From: Mucilaginibacter sp.
GTDB taxonomy: Bacteria > Bacteroidota > Bacteroidia > Sphingobacteriales > Sphingobacteriaceae
DNA: 64,000 bases
Direction: 5' to 3'
NCBI RefSeq assembly: GCF_025359345.1
Contig: NZ_JANYGQ010000036.1
Coordinates: 372,001 to 436,000, forward strand
Part shown: piece by piece, positions 43,501 through 54,900 of the stretch
How the letters are laid out: every line of letters starts with the position of its first letter
Position numbering within the stretch: position 1 is the stretch's first letter
Translations under genes and position numbers: made by a program
The notes under the pieces: generated by a model
Seen by the model: the letters and a program-made list of their open reading frames with translations, nothing else
What the model was told of the DNA's origin: nothing
Database searches by the model: none

Positions 43501-45783
43501 ACAGCGCAGGATGCTACAGCATCGATAAAGGTAAATGGCGTTACGGTAGCCAGCGGGGCAGCGTCAGCTGCCATTCCACTAAACGTGGGCGACAATATAA
43601 TTAATACAGTGGTAACCGCACAGGACGGAGTAACCGTAAAAACCTATTCCATAAAATTCACGCGTTTACCGTCAACCAATGCGGCCCTGGCTGGTTTAAC
43701 CCTAAGCAGCGGTACGCTTTCACCTGTATTTGCCCCTGGCACAATGAGCTATACCGCATCGGTAGGTAGTGCTACGGCATCGATAACAGTAACCCCGACA
43801 GCTCAGGATTCAACAGCAACGATAAAGGTAAACGGGACAACAGTTGCCTCCGGAACAGCGTCGGCAGCATTGCCGCTGGTTATTGGGCAAAATGTTATAA
43901 GCACAGTAGTAACAGCGCAGGACGGTGCAACCACCCAAACCTATACAGTAACAGTAACCCGGCTTTCAAATAACGCACTATTAACTACCTTAAAGATAAA
44001 CCCTTCAACAACGCTGACAACGGTAAGCGGGCCAGATTACCGGGATTATACAACCACAGTCCCCAATACTGAAACCAGCGTTAAAATAACGCCGACGGCA
44101 CAGGATGCTACAGCATCGATAAAGGTAAATGGCGTTACGGTAGCCAGCGGGGCAGCATCAGCTGCCATACCACTAAACGTGGGCGACAATGTAATTAATA
44201 CAGTGGTAACCGCGCAGGATGGGACAACAATAAAAACGTATTCCATAAAATTCACCCGTTTACCGTCAACCAATGCTTCCCTGGCTGGTTTAACCCTAAG
44301 CAGCGGTACGCTTTCACCTGTATTTGCCCCTGGCACAATGAGCTATGCCGCATCGGTAGGTAGTGCTACGGCATCGATAACAGTAACCCCGACAGCACAG
44401 GATGCAACAGCAACGATAAAAGTAAACGGGACAACAGTTGCCTCCGGAACAGCGTCGGCAGCATTGCCGCTGGTTATTGGGCAAAATGTTATAAGCACAG
44501 TAGTAACAGCGCAGGATGGCGCAACCACCAAAACCTATACACTGACAGTTACCCGGCTTTCAAATAACGCATTATTGACTACTTTAAAGATTAGCCCTTC
44601 AACAGTACTGACCTTAATGAGCGGGCCTGATTATAAAGATTATACAACCACAGTTCCCAATACCGAAACCAGCGTTAAAATAACGCCCACGGCACAGGAT
44701 GCCACAGCAACGATAAAAGTAAATGGCGTAACCGTAGCCAGCGGGGTAGCATCAGCCGCCATACCATTACACGCTGGCGACAATGTAATTAATACGGTAG
44801 TAACCGCCCAGGATGGGACAACGATAAAAACGTATTCGATAAAATTCACCCGTTTACCTTCAACTAACGCCAACCTGGCCCATTTCACAATAAGCAGCGG
44901 CACGCTTACGCCGGTATTTGCGGCAGGCACAACCAGTTACACGGCAACCGTGGGCGCCGCTACTATTACGGTAACGCCTACAGCCAGCGATGCAGATGCA
45001 ACGATTAAGGTGAATGGCACTACGGTTGCTTCCGGAAATGCATCAGCAGCATTGCCGTTGGTCGTTGGGTCAAATGTAATTACAACTGTGGTGACAGCAA
45101 GTGATGGCGCAACTACCAAAACCTACACGTTAACAGTAACCCGGCTTTCAAATAACGCCCTTTTAACCAGTTTAAAGCTAAACCCTTCAACAGCGCTGAC
45201 ATTAGTGAGCGGACCTGATTATAAAGATTATACAACCACGGTACCCAATACCGAAACCAGCGTTAAAATAACGCCTACAGCACAGGATGCCACAGCAACG
45301 ATAAAGGTAAATGGTGTAACAGTAGCCAGCGGGACAGCTTCGGGATCGATAGCTTTAAATGTGGGTACTACCGTAGTTAATACAGTGGTTACAGCACAGG
45401 ATGGTATAACTACTAAAACATACAGAATAACATTTACCAGGCCGGGACCGATAGCAGCTATAATGAAGTTTGACCAACAGGAGCAGCCAATTAGCGCCAA
45501 TAGCATCGCCGTACATCGAAACGTATCGCCCAATGGTGATGGAATCAGTGATGTGCTGATTATAGATGGCATAACAACTTATCCTGAAAATAAACTTCAG
45601 ATTATGAGCCGGAGCGGCGTATTGATATATGAAGCAAAGGGCTATGATAATGACACGAAGGTATTTGATGGACATAGCACCAATGGCAAGCTGCAAAAAG
45701 CCGGCACTTATTTTTACTCACTTGAATATAAAGACGGTAATGAAACTAAGCACAAAGCGGGATTTATTGTGCTGAAATATTAG
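40579..45783 (+). CDS. Secreted BNR/sortilin propeller with eight cadherin-like repeats and T9SS C-terminal domain
   Basis: 1734 residues. Signal peptide at the N-terminus (IIMILLFGAFFQNATA). An exceptionally charged linker follows at about 54-110, rich in alternating Lys/Asp (DRDRDKAKIKDKDLDKDKK). At about 140-830 is a BNR/sortilin-like propeller (VGGRTRALMFD, STDGGVNWTRL, GNGGSSWS, SIDGGTTWTVQ, HPTSTNYALAGAQDNGTQ). Eight cadherin-like beta-sandwich repeats of about 99 residues alternate B-A-B-A-B-A-B-A (about 834-1624), then the gliding-motility C-terminal sorting domain (NVSPNGDGISDVLIIDG). A cell-surface or extracellular protein exported by T9SS; the propeller may bind or cleave glycans. 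Confidence 0.85.
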   Translation: MKTLYLRSFGKIIMILLFGAFFQNATALNREALLEKTLPVKSNFGIADTPRQVSKAKKVVVDRDRDKAKIKDKDLDKDKKHPEDGIDDDVSARQEQETARTKDPVTHAVPTERLIQARRIKDKLVSERANFIKSANKPGVVAPVASIGDIAWNERGPSNVGGRTRALMFDLADAGNGYKKVFAGGVGGGLWVTNDITASPVSWTKINDFFENIAISCIAQNPVNLKEIYAGTGEGFYNGDAIQGLGVWKSTDGGVNWTRLISTSFYTNINAIAVDKNGSVYLAARDFGIMKSGNGGSSWSTAVSTTGAADVQMAANGDVYASDGVFSDGHIYVSDFAVNGASTGNAGTWTNITPNTAGTITPSTTSWWRIKLALAPGDANTVYALFEGTNSYGLGSFQRYNRATNTWTVKTVPTGSTFNNDQAWYSIAAAVDPTNANVIRAGSLDGGQSIDGGTTWTVQTQWYVGEVAGLNADQYVHADHHAYVYAPGSATRFLMGCDGGIFYTSTATAAHPSFADKNNGYDVTQFYSVALHPTSTNYALAGAQDNGTQQFTTAGINPTNEVTGGDGANAFIDQTNGNIQLTSYVYNNFWVATDGVNFIQHFFGNTGSFINPSDYDSSSKNLYSGYSGGQYFRWNNITAGTSTSVVNVTAFSGANITSVTVAPITANRVYFGLDNGKVAVVNTANTGTSIAGTVLSPSGSGTGSVSCVAVDPASEDHILVSYFNYGYPSVFETKNATAATPVWTLVEGNLPDMPVRWAMFYPGANTKAIIATELGVWSTDLLNGTSTVWSPTNSGLANVEVDMLKYRASDRTLAAATHGRGLFTTILPVLSNSSSDAGLSHLTLSAGTLTPVFATGTINYTASVSNATASVTITPTTSNAGATVKVNGTTVASGSASAALPLVVGQNVISTVVTAQDGTTTKTYTVTVTRVSNNALLTTLKINPATTLTTVSGPDYRDYTTTVPNSETSVKITPTAQDATASIKVNGVTVASGAASAAIPLNVGDNIINTVVTAQDGVTVKTYSIKFTRLPSTNAALAGLTLSSGTLSPVFAPGTMSYTASVGSATASITVTPTAQDSTATIKVNGTTVASGTASAALPLVIGQNVISTVVTAQDGATTQTYTVTVTRLSNNALLTTLKINPSTTLTTVSGPDYRDYTTTVPNTETSVKITPTAQDATASIKVNGVTVASGAASAAIPLNVGDNVINTVVTAQDGTTIKTYSIKFTRLPSTNASLAGLTLSSGTLSPVFAPGTMSYAASVGSATASITVTPTAQDATATIKVNGTTVASGTASAALPLVIGQNVISTVVTAQDGATTKTYTLTVTRLSNNALLTTLKISPSTVLTLMSGPDYKDYTTTVPNTETSVKITPTAQDATATIKVNGVTVASGVASAAIPLHAGDNVINTVVTAQDGTTIKTYSIKFTRLPSTNANLAHFTISSGTLTPVFAAGTTSYTATVGAATITVTPTASDADATIKVNGTTVASGNASAALPLVVGSNVITTVVTASDGATTKTYTLTVTRLSNNALLTSLKLNPSTALTLVSGPDYKDYTTTVPNTETSVKITPTAQDATATIKVNGVTVASGTASGSIALNVGTTVVNTVVTAQDGITTKTYRITFTRPGPIAAIMKFDQQEQPISANSIAVHRNVSPNGDGISDVLIIDGITTYPENKLQIMSRSGVLIYEAKGYDNDTKVFDGHSTNGKLQKAGTYFYSLEYKDGNETKHKAGFIVLKY
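43078..45450 (+). repeat. Array of eight cadherin-like repeat units (about 300 bp each)
   Basis: Two alternating unit types are visible. Type B begins TNAxLAGLTLSSGTLSPVF and has TSYTAxVGxAT. Type A begins NNALLTTLKI and has a GPDYRDYTTTVPN segment. Adjacent BA pairs (for example 43675-44270 and 44270-44865) are nearly identical at nucleotide level, indicating recent duplication or gene conversion. The same units occur at 27008-28480, 31429-32600 and 54075-55560. Confidence 0.85.
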
Positions 45784-45796
45784 CAGGGTGGAAAAG

Positions 45797-45834
45797 TAGG
45801 TGTTGAATAATGGAATATAATTGTTCGACACCTA
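45797..45834. terminator. Inverted repeat between convergent genes
   Basis: TAGGTGTTGAATAA (45797-45810) and TTGTTCGACACCTA (45821-45834) pair with mismatches around a 10-base loop. The right arm includes the stop codon of the response-regulator gene on the minus strand. Confidence 0.6.
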
Positions 45835-46452
45835 CAATAACCCATTCTCGTGGGCGTACTTAATAAGCATCGCGGTATTTTTTGTATTTAATTTCGTCAT
45901 GATGCTTTTGCGGTGACTGTCAACCGTCCAATGGCTTACAAAAAGTTTTTCCGACATTTGGGTATTGGTTAACCCGTCGGCAATTAAGATAAGAATTTCT
46001 TTTTCGCGCCGGGTAAGTATTGGTTTGCCGCCTGGGTTGTTGCTGCTGTTTTTTACTACCTCCAATGCTTCCATGCACAGATGGGTTTTTCCGCCCGCAA
46101 CATCTTTAATGGCACTCAATAGCTCTTCTTTGTCGGCATTTTTCAGGATATATCCGCTTGCGCCATTTTCAATCATCTTGTGGATATAGGATGGCTGATT
46201 GAGGGTGCTCAACGCCAGTACCTGCGTTTTAGGTTTTTTATTTTTTATTTCGGCGCACAAATCAATACCGCTTTTGTCGGGTAAATTAATATCCATTAAA
46301 ATTACGTCGGCACTATTGCTGTTAAACCATGCACTGCAGGCAGCAGCCGTTAAGGCATGGCCGGCCCAATAAATGCCTTCTTCGTTAATTAACAACGAAC
46401 GTATGCCCTCAACTACCACCGGGTGGTCATCTACAATAAAAACGCTGATCAT
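45832..46452 (-). CDS. LuxR/NarL-family response regulator
   Basis: 206 residues. The receiver domain (1-120) has the acidic pair in IVDDHP, the phosphoacceptor Asp54 in LMDINLPDKSG, and ALSTLNQ and YILKNADKEEL for the switch Ser/Thr and Lys. A LuxR-type helix-turn-helix follows (about 145-200: LTRREKEILILIADGLTNTQ, VSHWTVDSHRKSIMTKL). It overlaps the histidine kinase gene by 4 bp (translational coupling), so the kinase is its cognate partner. Likely targets are unknown; it lies between two giant surface-protein genes. Confidence 0.93.
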   Translation of the reverse strand: MISVFIVDDHPVVVEGIRSLLINEEGIYWAGHALTAAACSAWFNSNSADVILMDINLPDKSGIDLCAEIKNKKPKTQVLALSTLNQPSYIHKMIENGASGYILKNADKEELLSAIKDVAGGKTHLCMEALEVVKNSSNNPGGKPILTRREKEILILIADGLTNTQMSEKLFVSHWTVDSHRKSIMTKLNTKNTAMLIKYAHENGLL

Positions 46453-48437
46453 GTTTGAGTGATTTTTATTTCAATATTTACAGAGGTGCCTGTCCCCGCC
46501 TGCGATTTTAAGTCGATATTGCCGTTTAGGTAATCTACCCGGCTTTTAATATTGCTCCAGCCACAGCCGGTTGACTGCTTTAGCCCATTTACGTCAAAGC
46601 CCTTACCGTTATCTTCAACACTTAAGGTTATCCAGTCGTCTCCTTTTACAAGCTGTACCATCACCTGGCTCGCTGCCGAATGTTTTTGTGCATTGTTTAC
46701 CAATTCCTGGATAATACGGTAAATGATTATCCCGGCTGCAGCATCTATCTGTTTATCGCTGCCAAATGATTGAAAAATTACCTGGCATGATGCGGTGCAT
46801 GAAGAGGCGCAATAATCTTTCAATGCTTCGGTGAGGCCGAATTTTGCCAATGCCTCGGGCATCATGTTTTGCGCCACCCGCCGCAATTCTTTTATCGCGG
46901 TATCTATCATGTTAAGCGGCTTTTCAAATACAGGGACGTTACCAATGCCTGCAATTAAATTTTCTTTCGTATTTATGATCGAATGCTTTACCCCGGCCAG
47001 CAAGCCGCCAAGCCCATCGTGTAAGTCTTTCGCGAGCCGGCTGCGCTCTTCTTCCTGCCCCTTTAACACCGCCTGCGATGCCAGCAATTGTTTTTCGTTT
47101 TCGAGCTCCTTTATTTTCTGCGACTGCATGGTAAAGTTTTGCTGGGCCACAATATTTTGTTTTTGCAACAATTTACTACGGCTATACCATATTACCGCAA
47201 GTAAGGCAGCAACTAACAGTAACGAAAGCGAAATGTTAAACCGGTTCCGCGATGCTGCAGCCTTTTTTTCACTTTCATTTATATGCGACTGAAAGACCAG
47301 GCTATCCTTTAATTTTTTCTGCTTGTATTCATATTCAAAAGCAATTTTTTCATTCTGAATATTTATTTTCTGCTTAAATATCGAATCATCAACTGCTTTT
47401 AGTTTTTGGAGGTAATCAAATGCTTTTGGTGTATTTGCTGTTGCTTTAAAATACCGGTACATCAGGTTGTAATGCTCCTGCAAAAAATCGTTATCAGTTA
47501 TTTGCGGAACATATGAAGCAGCCATCGAAGCATATTTCCAGGTATTTTTAAAGTCGTGCCGCTGCATGTAACTTTCGGCCAGGTAATCTTCAATATTGGC
47601 AGTATTTTCAACATAGCTTAATTTTTGGGCGATATTGACAGCCCTGAGCAGGTAACTTATGGCCGAATCAGTCATGTGTTTTTTTCGGTACATGTTGCCA
47701 ATATCACCTAAGGCTATTGATATGCCCACCTTATCATGTGCTAAAAAATACAATTTGTAGGAGCGTTGCTCATATATAATGGCGCTATCGGGCATTTCCT
47801 TGTTTGCAAACGCATCGCCTATGTTACCATAGGTACGCGCTAATGACAGTGAATCATGCGCTGCAAGTTTATATGCCAGCGATTTCTTTTCATAAAATAT
47901 AGCATTGTCAGGGTCATTAATGCTTTCGTAAACCAATCCTATATTATTTAATACTTTGCCTGTTAGTCTCTTGTCATTTACATATTTATTCATGCCCATG
48001 CATTCGAAAAAAGCTAACAGGGCCTTATGGTATTCCGAGTTAAACATTAATGCGGTTGCCTTGTCATTTACTGCTTTGAAATAATTAAGGCGGTTATACT
48101 TTCTCCACAAATAGGCCGAACTGTCAAACGTTAACGCAGATCTTTTATAGTTGCCTGCATAAAAATTACAAAAGCCCTCTTCGTTATAAACCTTGGCTGT
48201 TAAGGTGTCAACTTTAGCAATTACGCATAGTTTTTTTGCTTCGGTAATCAATACAAAAGCTGTTTTTGTATCGGTATCCTCTACCGTTTTTATTCTTAAA
48301 AGCAGCCGGTCTATTTGCCTGATATTATTGGCGGGCGTTATTTGCGAAGGTTGCGCATGCAAGCTATTAATGCCACTTATAACCAGTGCGGCCATTAATA
48401 AACAACTCAACACCAGGCGGCCTTTGTAATATCTCAT
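46449..48437 (-). CDS. TPR-containing sensor histidine kinase (HisKA_3)
   Basis: 662 residues from ATG 48437 (MRYYKGRLVLSC); the TTG at 48452 is rejected. Signal/anchor helix at the N-terminus, then a periplasmic tetratricopeptide-like region of about 300 residues (LNNIGLVYESINDPDNAIFY, YGNIGDAFANKEMPDSAIIY, LGDIGNMYRKKHMTDSAISY). A transmembrane helix follows (FNISLSLLLVAALLAVIWY), then a coiled coil. The HisKA_3 dimerisation domain has the phosphoacceptor His in LAKDLHDGLGGLLAG, and the HATPase domain has IIQELVNNAQKH and VEDNGKGFD. It is the NarX/DesK-like kinase of the LuxR regulator downstream. The sensed signal is unknown. Confidence 0.92.
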   Translation of the reverse strand: MRYYKGRLVLSCLLMAALVISGINSLHAQPSQITPANNIRQIDRLLLRIKTVEDTDTKTAFVLITEAKKLCVIAKVDTLTAKVYNEEGFCNFYAGNYKRSALTFDSSAYLWRKYNRLNYFKAVNDKATALMFNSEYHKALLAFFECMGMNKYVNDKRLTGKVLNNIGLVYESINDPDNAIFYEKKSLAYKLAAHDSLSLARTYGNIGDAFANKEMPDSAIIYEQRSYKLYFLAHDKVGISIALGDIGNMYRKKHMTDSAISYLLRAVNIAQKLSYVENTANIEDYLAESYMQRHDFKNTWKYASMAASYVPQITDNDFLQEHYNLMYRYFKATANTPKAFDYLQKLKAVDDSIFKQKINIQNEKIAFEYEYKQKKLKDSLVFQSHINESEKKAAASRNRFNISLSLLLVAALLAVIWYSRSKLLQKQNIVAQQNFTMQSQKIKELENEKQLLASQAVLKGQEEERSRLAKDLHDGLGGLLAGVKHSIINTKENLIAGIGNVPVFEKPLNMIDTAIKELRRVAQNMMPEALAKFGLTEALKDYCASSCTASCQVIFQSFGSDKQIDAAAGIIIYRIIQELVNNAQKHSAASQVMVQLVKGDDWITLSVEDNGKGFDVNGLKQSTGCGWSNIKSRVDYLNGNIDLKSQAGTGTSVNIEIKITQT

Positions 48438-48931
48438 GCTTATGATATGCAAATCAATTATTTAAAGTTGACCTTTTATTTTACAGTATAAAAATTTATT
48501 TAAAAAACCCCCTTTTTAGGGGATTGCCCAGTTTCCATTCATCCTTTAATTTTACGTCGTGACAAAGTCGGTTGTTTTGATTATCAATAGTTTAACTTGT
48601 TTAATAATTGCATTGTTTATTTTTCTTAACAGTTAATTATTGATATTTGAGTACTTATTATTTAATAAAAATATTGTATTGTAGAATGATTTATTTTATT
48701 TTTAATAAATACTTTTTTAGTTTAAATCTGACTATAGCAAAAGCCAAAACCTCAATCATGGTTTTTAAGATTGAGATCTGCCCTTGTTTGTCTCTATCGT
48801 CTATACTTTACTAAGCCAAGGTTTAATTAGCGCGCTGAAGGCACCCCTTTTTAGCGGGATTTAACCCAGTTTATGTCATTATAAGAATCACATGATCTAT
48901 CTATAACTATTGACTATTCAAATTCAGTAAA
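48438..48931. other. Long AT-rich intergenic region upstream of the 2322-residue protein
   Basis: This 494-bp region between divergent genes has no supportable ORF. It is A/T-rich with several T-tracts around 48640-48720. Near 48770-48830 a TTTG followed by TATACTTTAC is loosely promoter-like. I see no clear inverted repeat for a regulator. Confidence 0.4.
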
Positions 48932-51900
48932 ATGAAAAACCTAATACCCCTGTCAAAGTTTAACTTGCCCGCCAAGCTATTAAAACAAGGTGCCTTAGCG
49001 CTGGGCGCCATATTTTTTATGGCAGTAATGCCCGCTAAATTATCGGCCCAGGCGCCATATGTGACTTACTCAGGCCCTAAAACCTATGTTGCTGGTACGG
49101 CAATTACGCCGCTCTCTCCAGGTGGAGGGTTGGTCGCAGCGCCTGCTTATAGCAGTAGTACAACTACACTGGGTTCGGGCTTCAATATTCCGGCGGGTAT
49201 CGCGGTTGATGCAGCCGGAAATATTTACATAGGTGACCAAAACAACAATGTTGTGAAAAAAATCCCGGTGGGCACCAATACGCCTATAGTAATAGCATCG
49301 GGTTTTAATACCCCGGATGGCGTTGCAGTAGATGCCGCAGGCAATGTGTTTGTGGCCGATGACGGTAATAACCTGGTAAAGGAAATTCCTGTTGGCGGCG
49401 GGCCCGTCATTACCCTTGGAACGGGTTTCCTGCAGCCATTTAATGTGGCGGTGGACGCGGCCGGCAACGTTTACGTGGCTGATAGGGGCAACAACGCTAT
49501 TAAAAAAATTCCTGTTGGCGGCGGGGCGGTAGTTACCCTGGGTTCGGGATTTACCACTCCTACGGGGGTGGCTGTAGACGCCTATGGCAATGTTTATGTG
49601 GCCGATTTTGGCAATAGCGCTATTAAAAAAATACCAGTAGCCGGCGGCGCCCCGGTTACCATCGGGTCCGGGTTCAGTACCCCGTTCGGGGTGGCCGTTG
49701 ATGGCTCGGGCAATGTGTTTGTTACCGATTACGGCAATAAGCTGGTTAAGGAAATACCTGCCAGCGGCGGCGCCATTACCACTATTGGTTCCGGTTACAG
49801 TTTCCTGTTCGGGGTAACCACCGATGCAGCTAACAATGTATTTGTGACCGACTACGGCAACAATGCCGTTAAAAAGATAAAACCTATAGGCGGTTATTAT
49901 ATCAACCCGGCTTTACCTGCGGGTTTAAATTTTGACAATACAACGGGGACCATTAGCGGTACACCGCTCGCTGCCAAACCTGCAACTAATTACACTGTTA
50001 CGGCTTATAACAGCTCTGGCAGTACTTCAACCGTGGTGAACATCACGGTTAACGCGGTAACTATGAGTTACGTCAGCCCGAAAATCTATACAGCCGGTGC
50101 TGCAATTACACCGCTTACGCCAACTGGCAGCGGCGCAGCACTGCCTGCATATAGCAGCAGTACAACAACATTGGGGTCAGGTTTCAATATCCCGGCCGGT
50201 GTTGCAGTTGACGCCGCGGGCAATATTTATATAGGCGATCAGAACAACAATGTGGTTAAAAAGATCCCGGGGGGGACAGGTACGCCAATAGTTATTGGCA
50301 CAGGGTTTAATACACCTGATGGTGTTGCCGTAGATGCTTACGGAAATGTGTTTGTAGCTGATGACGGCAATAACCTGGTAAAAGAGATACCTGTTGGCGG
50401 CGGCCCTATTATCACCCTGGGCTCCGGTTTTCTGCAGCCTTTTAACGTAGCAGTGGATGCAGCAGGTAACGTATATGTGGCCGACAGGGGCAACAATGCC
50501 GTGAAAAAAATTCCGGTGGGCGGAGGTGCAGTGGTTACCATAGGGTCGGGATTTACCACTCCTACGGGGGTAGCTGTAGATGCCTATGGCAATGTTTATG
50601 TAGCCGATTTCGGCAATAGCGCCATTAAAAAAATTCCGGTTGGTGGTGGTGCCCCCGTTACCATCGGCTCCGGGTTCAGCACGCCGTTCGGCGTGGCCGT
50701 TGATGGCACGGGCAATGTGTTTGTGACTGATTACGGCAATAAACAGGTAAAAGAGATAGTGGCCGGCAACCCGCTTGGCGCGCCGGTTGTCATCGGCTCA
50801 GGTTTTAGCTTCCTGTTCGGAATAACCGTGGATGCGGCCAACAATGTGTTTGTGACCGATTACGGCAACAACGCGGTGAAAAAGATACAACCGATAGGTG
50901 GTTACTACATTAGCCCTGCATTACCTGCCGGCTTAAGTTTTAATAATACAACTGGCACTATTAGCGGAACGCCAACCATGAGCAGTCCGGCAACCAACTA
51001 CACAGTTACTGCTTATAACGGTTTTGGCAATACTTCGGCTATGGTCAACATCACGGTAAATGCAGCCACCTTTAGTTACGCAAGCCCCAAAGTTTACTCC
51101 GCAGGCACAGCTATTGCGGCCTTAACGCCAACAAATACAGGTAACCCGGTTGCGGCACCTGCATATAGCAGCACTACAACAACGCTTGGGTCGGGTTTCA
51201 ATATCCCGGCAGGTATTGCAGTTGATGCCGCGGGCAACATATACATAGGCGACCAAAACAACAATGTGGTTAAAAAGATTCCGGGAGGTACGGGCACACC
51301 GATAGTAATAGGAACAGGTTTTAACACACCGGATGGTGTTGCCGTAGATGCTTACGGAAATGTGTTTGTAGCCGATGATGGCAATAACCTGGTAAAAGAG
51401 ATACCTGTTGGCGGCGGCCCTATTATTACACTTGGTTCGGGCTTTTTACAACCGTTTAACGTTGCAGTAGATGCGGCGGGGAACGTATATGTGGCCGACA
51501 GGGGCAATAATGCCATAAAAGAAATACCTGTGGGGGGTGGGGCCGTAATTACTCTTGGCTCCGGGTTTACCACTCCTACTGGGGTAGCCGTAGATGCATA
51601 TGGTAATGTTTATGTAGCCGATTTTGGCAACAGCGCCATAAAAAAGATTCCAGTTGGAGGTGGCGCGCCGGTTACTATAGGCTCTGGTTTTAGCACTCCT
51701 TTTGGAGTAGCTGTTGATGGCTCGGGCAACGTTTTTGTAACCGACTATGGCAACAAGCAGGTTAAAGAGATACCTGTTAACGGTGGTGCGCCGGTAGTAA
51801 TTGGCTCCGGTTTCAGCTTCCTGTTCGGGATAACTGTGGATGCGGTCAACAATGTATTTGTGACCGATTATGGCAATAATGCAGTTAAAGAGATCAAACC

Positions 51901-54900
51901 CATCGGTGGTTATTACATTAACCCTGCGTTACCAGCCGGATTAACTTTTAATAATACAACTGGCACTATTAGCGGAACGCCAACCATGAGCAGTCCGGCA
52001 ACCAACTACACGGTCACTGCTTACAACAGTTTTGGCAGTACTTCGGCTATGGTCAACATCACGGTAAACGCAGCCACCTTTAGTTATGCAAGCCCCAAAG
52101 TTTACACTGCAGGAACCGCTATTGCGGCCTTAACGCCAACAAGCACCGGAAACCCGGTTGCGGCACCCGCTTATAGCAGCAGCACCACAACGCTGGGCTC
52201 GGGTTTCAATATTCCCGCAGGTATTGCGGTTGATGCCGCGGGCAATATTTATATAGGCGATCAGAACAACAATGTGGTTAAAAAGATTCCGGGCGGAACA
52301 GGTACACCAATAGTTATTGGCACAGGGTTTAATACACCTGATGGTGTTGCCGTAGATGCTTACGGAAATGTGTTTGTAGCCGATGACGGCAATAACCTGG
52401 TAAAAGAAATACCTGTAGGCGGCGGCCCTATTATTACACTTGGTTCCGGTTTTTTACAACCGTTTAATGTAGCTGTGGATGCTGCAGGTAACGTATATGT
52501 GGCCGATAGAGGGAATAATGCTGTGAAAGAAATACCTGTGGGGGGTGGGGCTGTGATTACTCTTGGCTCCGGGTTTACTACTCCTACAGGGGTAGCTGTA
52601 GATGCATATGGCAATGTTTACGTGGCCGATTTTGGCAATAGTGCCATTAAAAAGATACCCGTGGGGGGCGGCGCGCCTGTTACCATTGGCTCCGGCTTTA
52701 GCACCCCGTTCGGAGTGGCTGTTGATGGCTCGGGCAACGTTTTTGTGACCGATTATGGCAACAAGCAGGTTAAAGAAATACCTGTTAACGGCGGAGCGCC
52801 GGTGGTCATCGGCTCCGGATTTAGCTTCCTTTTTGGGATAACGGTTGATGCTGCTAATAATGTATTTGTAACTGACTATGGCAACAATGCTGTTAAAGAG
52901 ATTAAACCTATAGGGGGTTATTACATCAATCCTGCTTTGCCTGCAGGTTTAAGCTTTAATAATACAACAGGAACCATAAGTGGTACACCTACAGCCTCCA
53001 AACCGGCAACTGATTATACAGTTACTGCTTATAATGGTTTTGGCAGTACTTCGGCAATCGTGAATATCAAGGTTAACGCAGTAACAATGAGTTATGCTGG
53101 TCCGCAGACCTATATGGCCGGTGTTGCAATTGCACCGCTCACACCAACCGGCAGCGGAGCAGCGGCAGCTGCATACAGCAGCACCACGACAACACTGGGC
53201 TCCGGTTTCAATATCCCGGCAGGTATTGCAGTTGATGCAACAGGAAATATTTATATAGGCGACCAGAATAACAATGTGGTGAAGAAGATTCCCGGCGGTA
53301 CAGGTACGCCAATAGTTATCGGTACAGGCTTTAATACACCGGATGGTGTTGCCGTAGATGCTTACGGAAATGTGTTTGTGGCCGATGATGGCAACAACCT
53401 GGTAAAAGAGATACCTGTTGGCGGCGGCCCTATTATTACGCTGGGTTCCGGCTTTTTACAACCGTTTAATGTGGCAGTAGATGCTGCAGGGAACGTATAC
53501 GTTGCTGATCGTGGTAACAACGCGGTGAAAATGATACCTTATGGCAACTTACCTGTTGTAACCTTAGGCTCAGGGTTTGTAACGCCTACCGGGGTAGCTG
53601 TTGATGCTTATGGCAATGTTTATGTGGCCGATTTTGGCAACAGCGCCATTAAAAAGATACCGGTTGGGGGTGGTGCGCCGGTTACCATAGGTTCCGGTTT
53701 CAGCACGCCTTTTGGGGTTGCTGTGGATGGTACCGGTAATGTATTTGTAACCGACTACGGCAATAAACAGGTGAAAGAGATTCCCGCAAATGGCGGCGCA
53801 CCGGTGGTCATCGGTTCAGGGTTTAGCTTCCTGTTTGGGATAACTGTGGACGCAGCTAACAATGTGTTTGTGACCGATTATGGGAACAATGCGGTTAAGG
53901 AAATAAAACCCATCGGTGGCTATTATATCAACCCTGCATTGCCTGCCGGTTTAAACTTTAATAATACCACCGGTACTATCAGCGGAACTCCTGTCACTTC
54001 CGCGCCGGCAGTAAATTATACGATTACCGCTTATAATGGGTCGGGTAGTAATTCTACCACAGTTAATATTAAGGTAATAAATAGCGCCCTTTTAACCAGT
54101 ATAAAAGTAAACCCAGTGACAACGTTAACGGTAGTAAGCGGGCCGGACTACAGGGATTATACAACTACAGTCCCCAATTCCGAAACCAGCGTTAAAATTA
54201 CGCCTACGGCACAAAGTGCACTGGCATCAATAACTGTGAACGGAGTGACCGTAGCCAGCGGTACGGCATCGGCCTCGATACCGCTAAACGTTGGCGACAA
54301 CGTAATTAATACCATAGTAACAGCAATAGATGGCCTTACCGTAAATTCCTATTCAATAAAATTCACCCGCTTGCCCTCAACCAATGCCGGCCTGGCCAAT
54401 TTAACGCTAAGCAGCGGTACGCTTACGCCTGTGTTTGCTACGGGCACAACCAGTTACACCGCTTCGGTGAGTAATGCTACAGCTTCGATAACTGTAACGC
54501 CTACAACAAGCGATGCCGGTGCAACGGTAAAGGTAAATGGTACAACTGTTGCTTCAGGAGCAGCATCAGGAGCCCTGCCACTGGTTGTCGGGCCAAATGT
54601 TATAAGCACGATGATAACTGCGCAGGATGGGGTAACCACCAAAACCTATACGGTAACGGTAACCCGGCTTTCAAACAATGCGGCTTTAACAACCTTAAAG
54701 GTAAACCCCGTAACAACGTTGACCCTGGTAAGTGGCCCGGACTACAAAGACTATACAACCACAGTGCCCAGCTCTGAAACCACCGTTAAAATAATACCTA
54801 CAGCGCAGGATGCCACGGCAACAATAACAGTAAACGGCGTTACTGTAGCCAGCGGGGCATCCTCGGGTGCAATTGCTTTAAACATTGGCGACAATGTAAT

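Noticed and set aside
49225..52614. Minus-strand ORFs of 73-84 residues inside the NHL modules
   Set aside because: Antisense to near-identical blades; no start signal or independent codon pattern.
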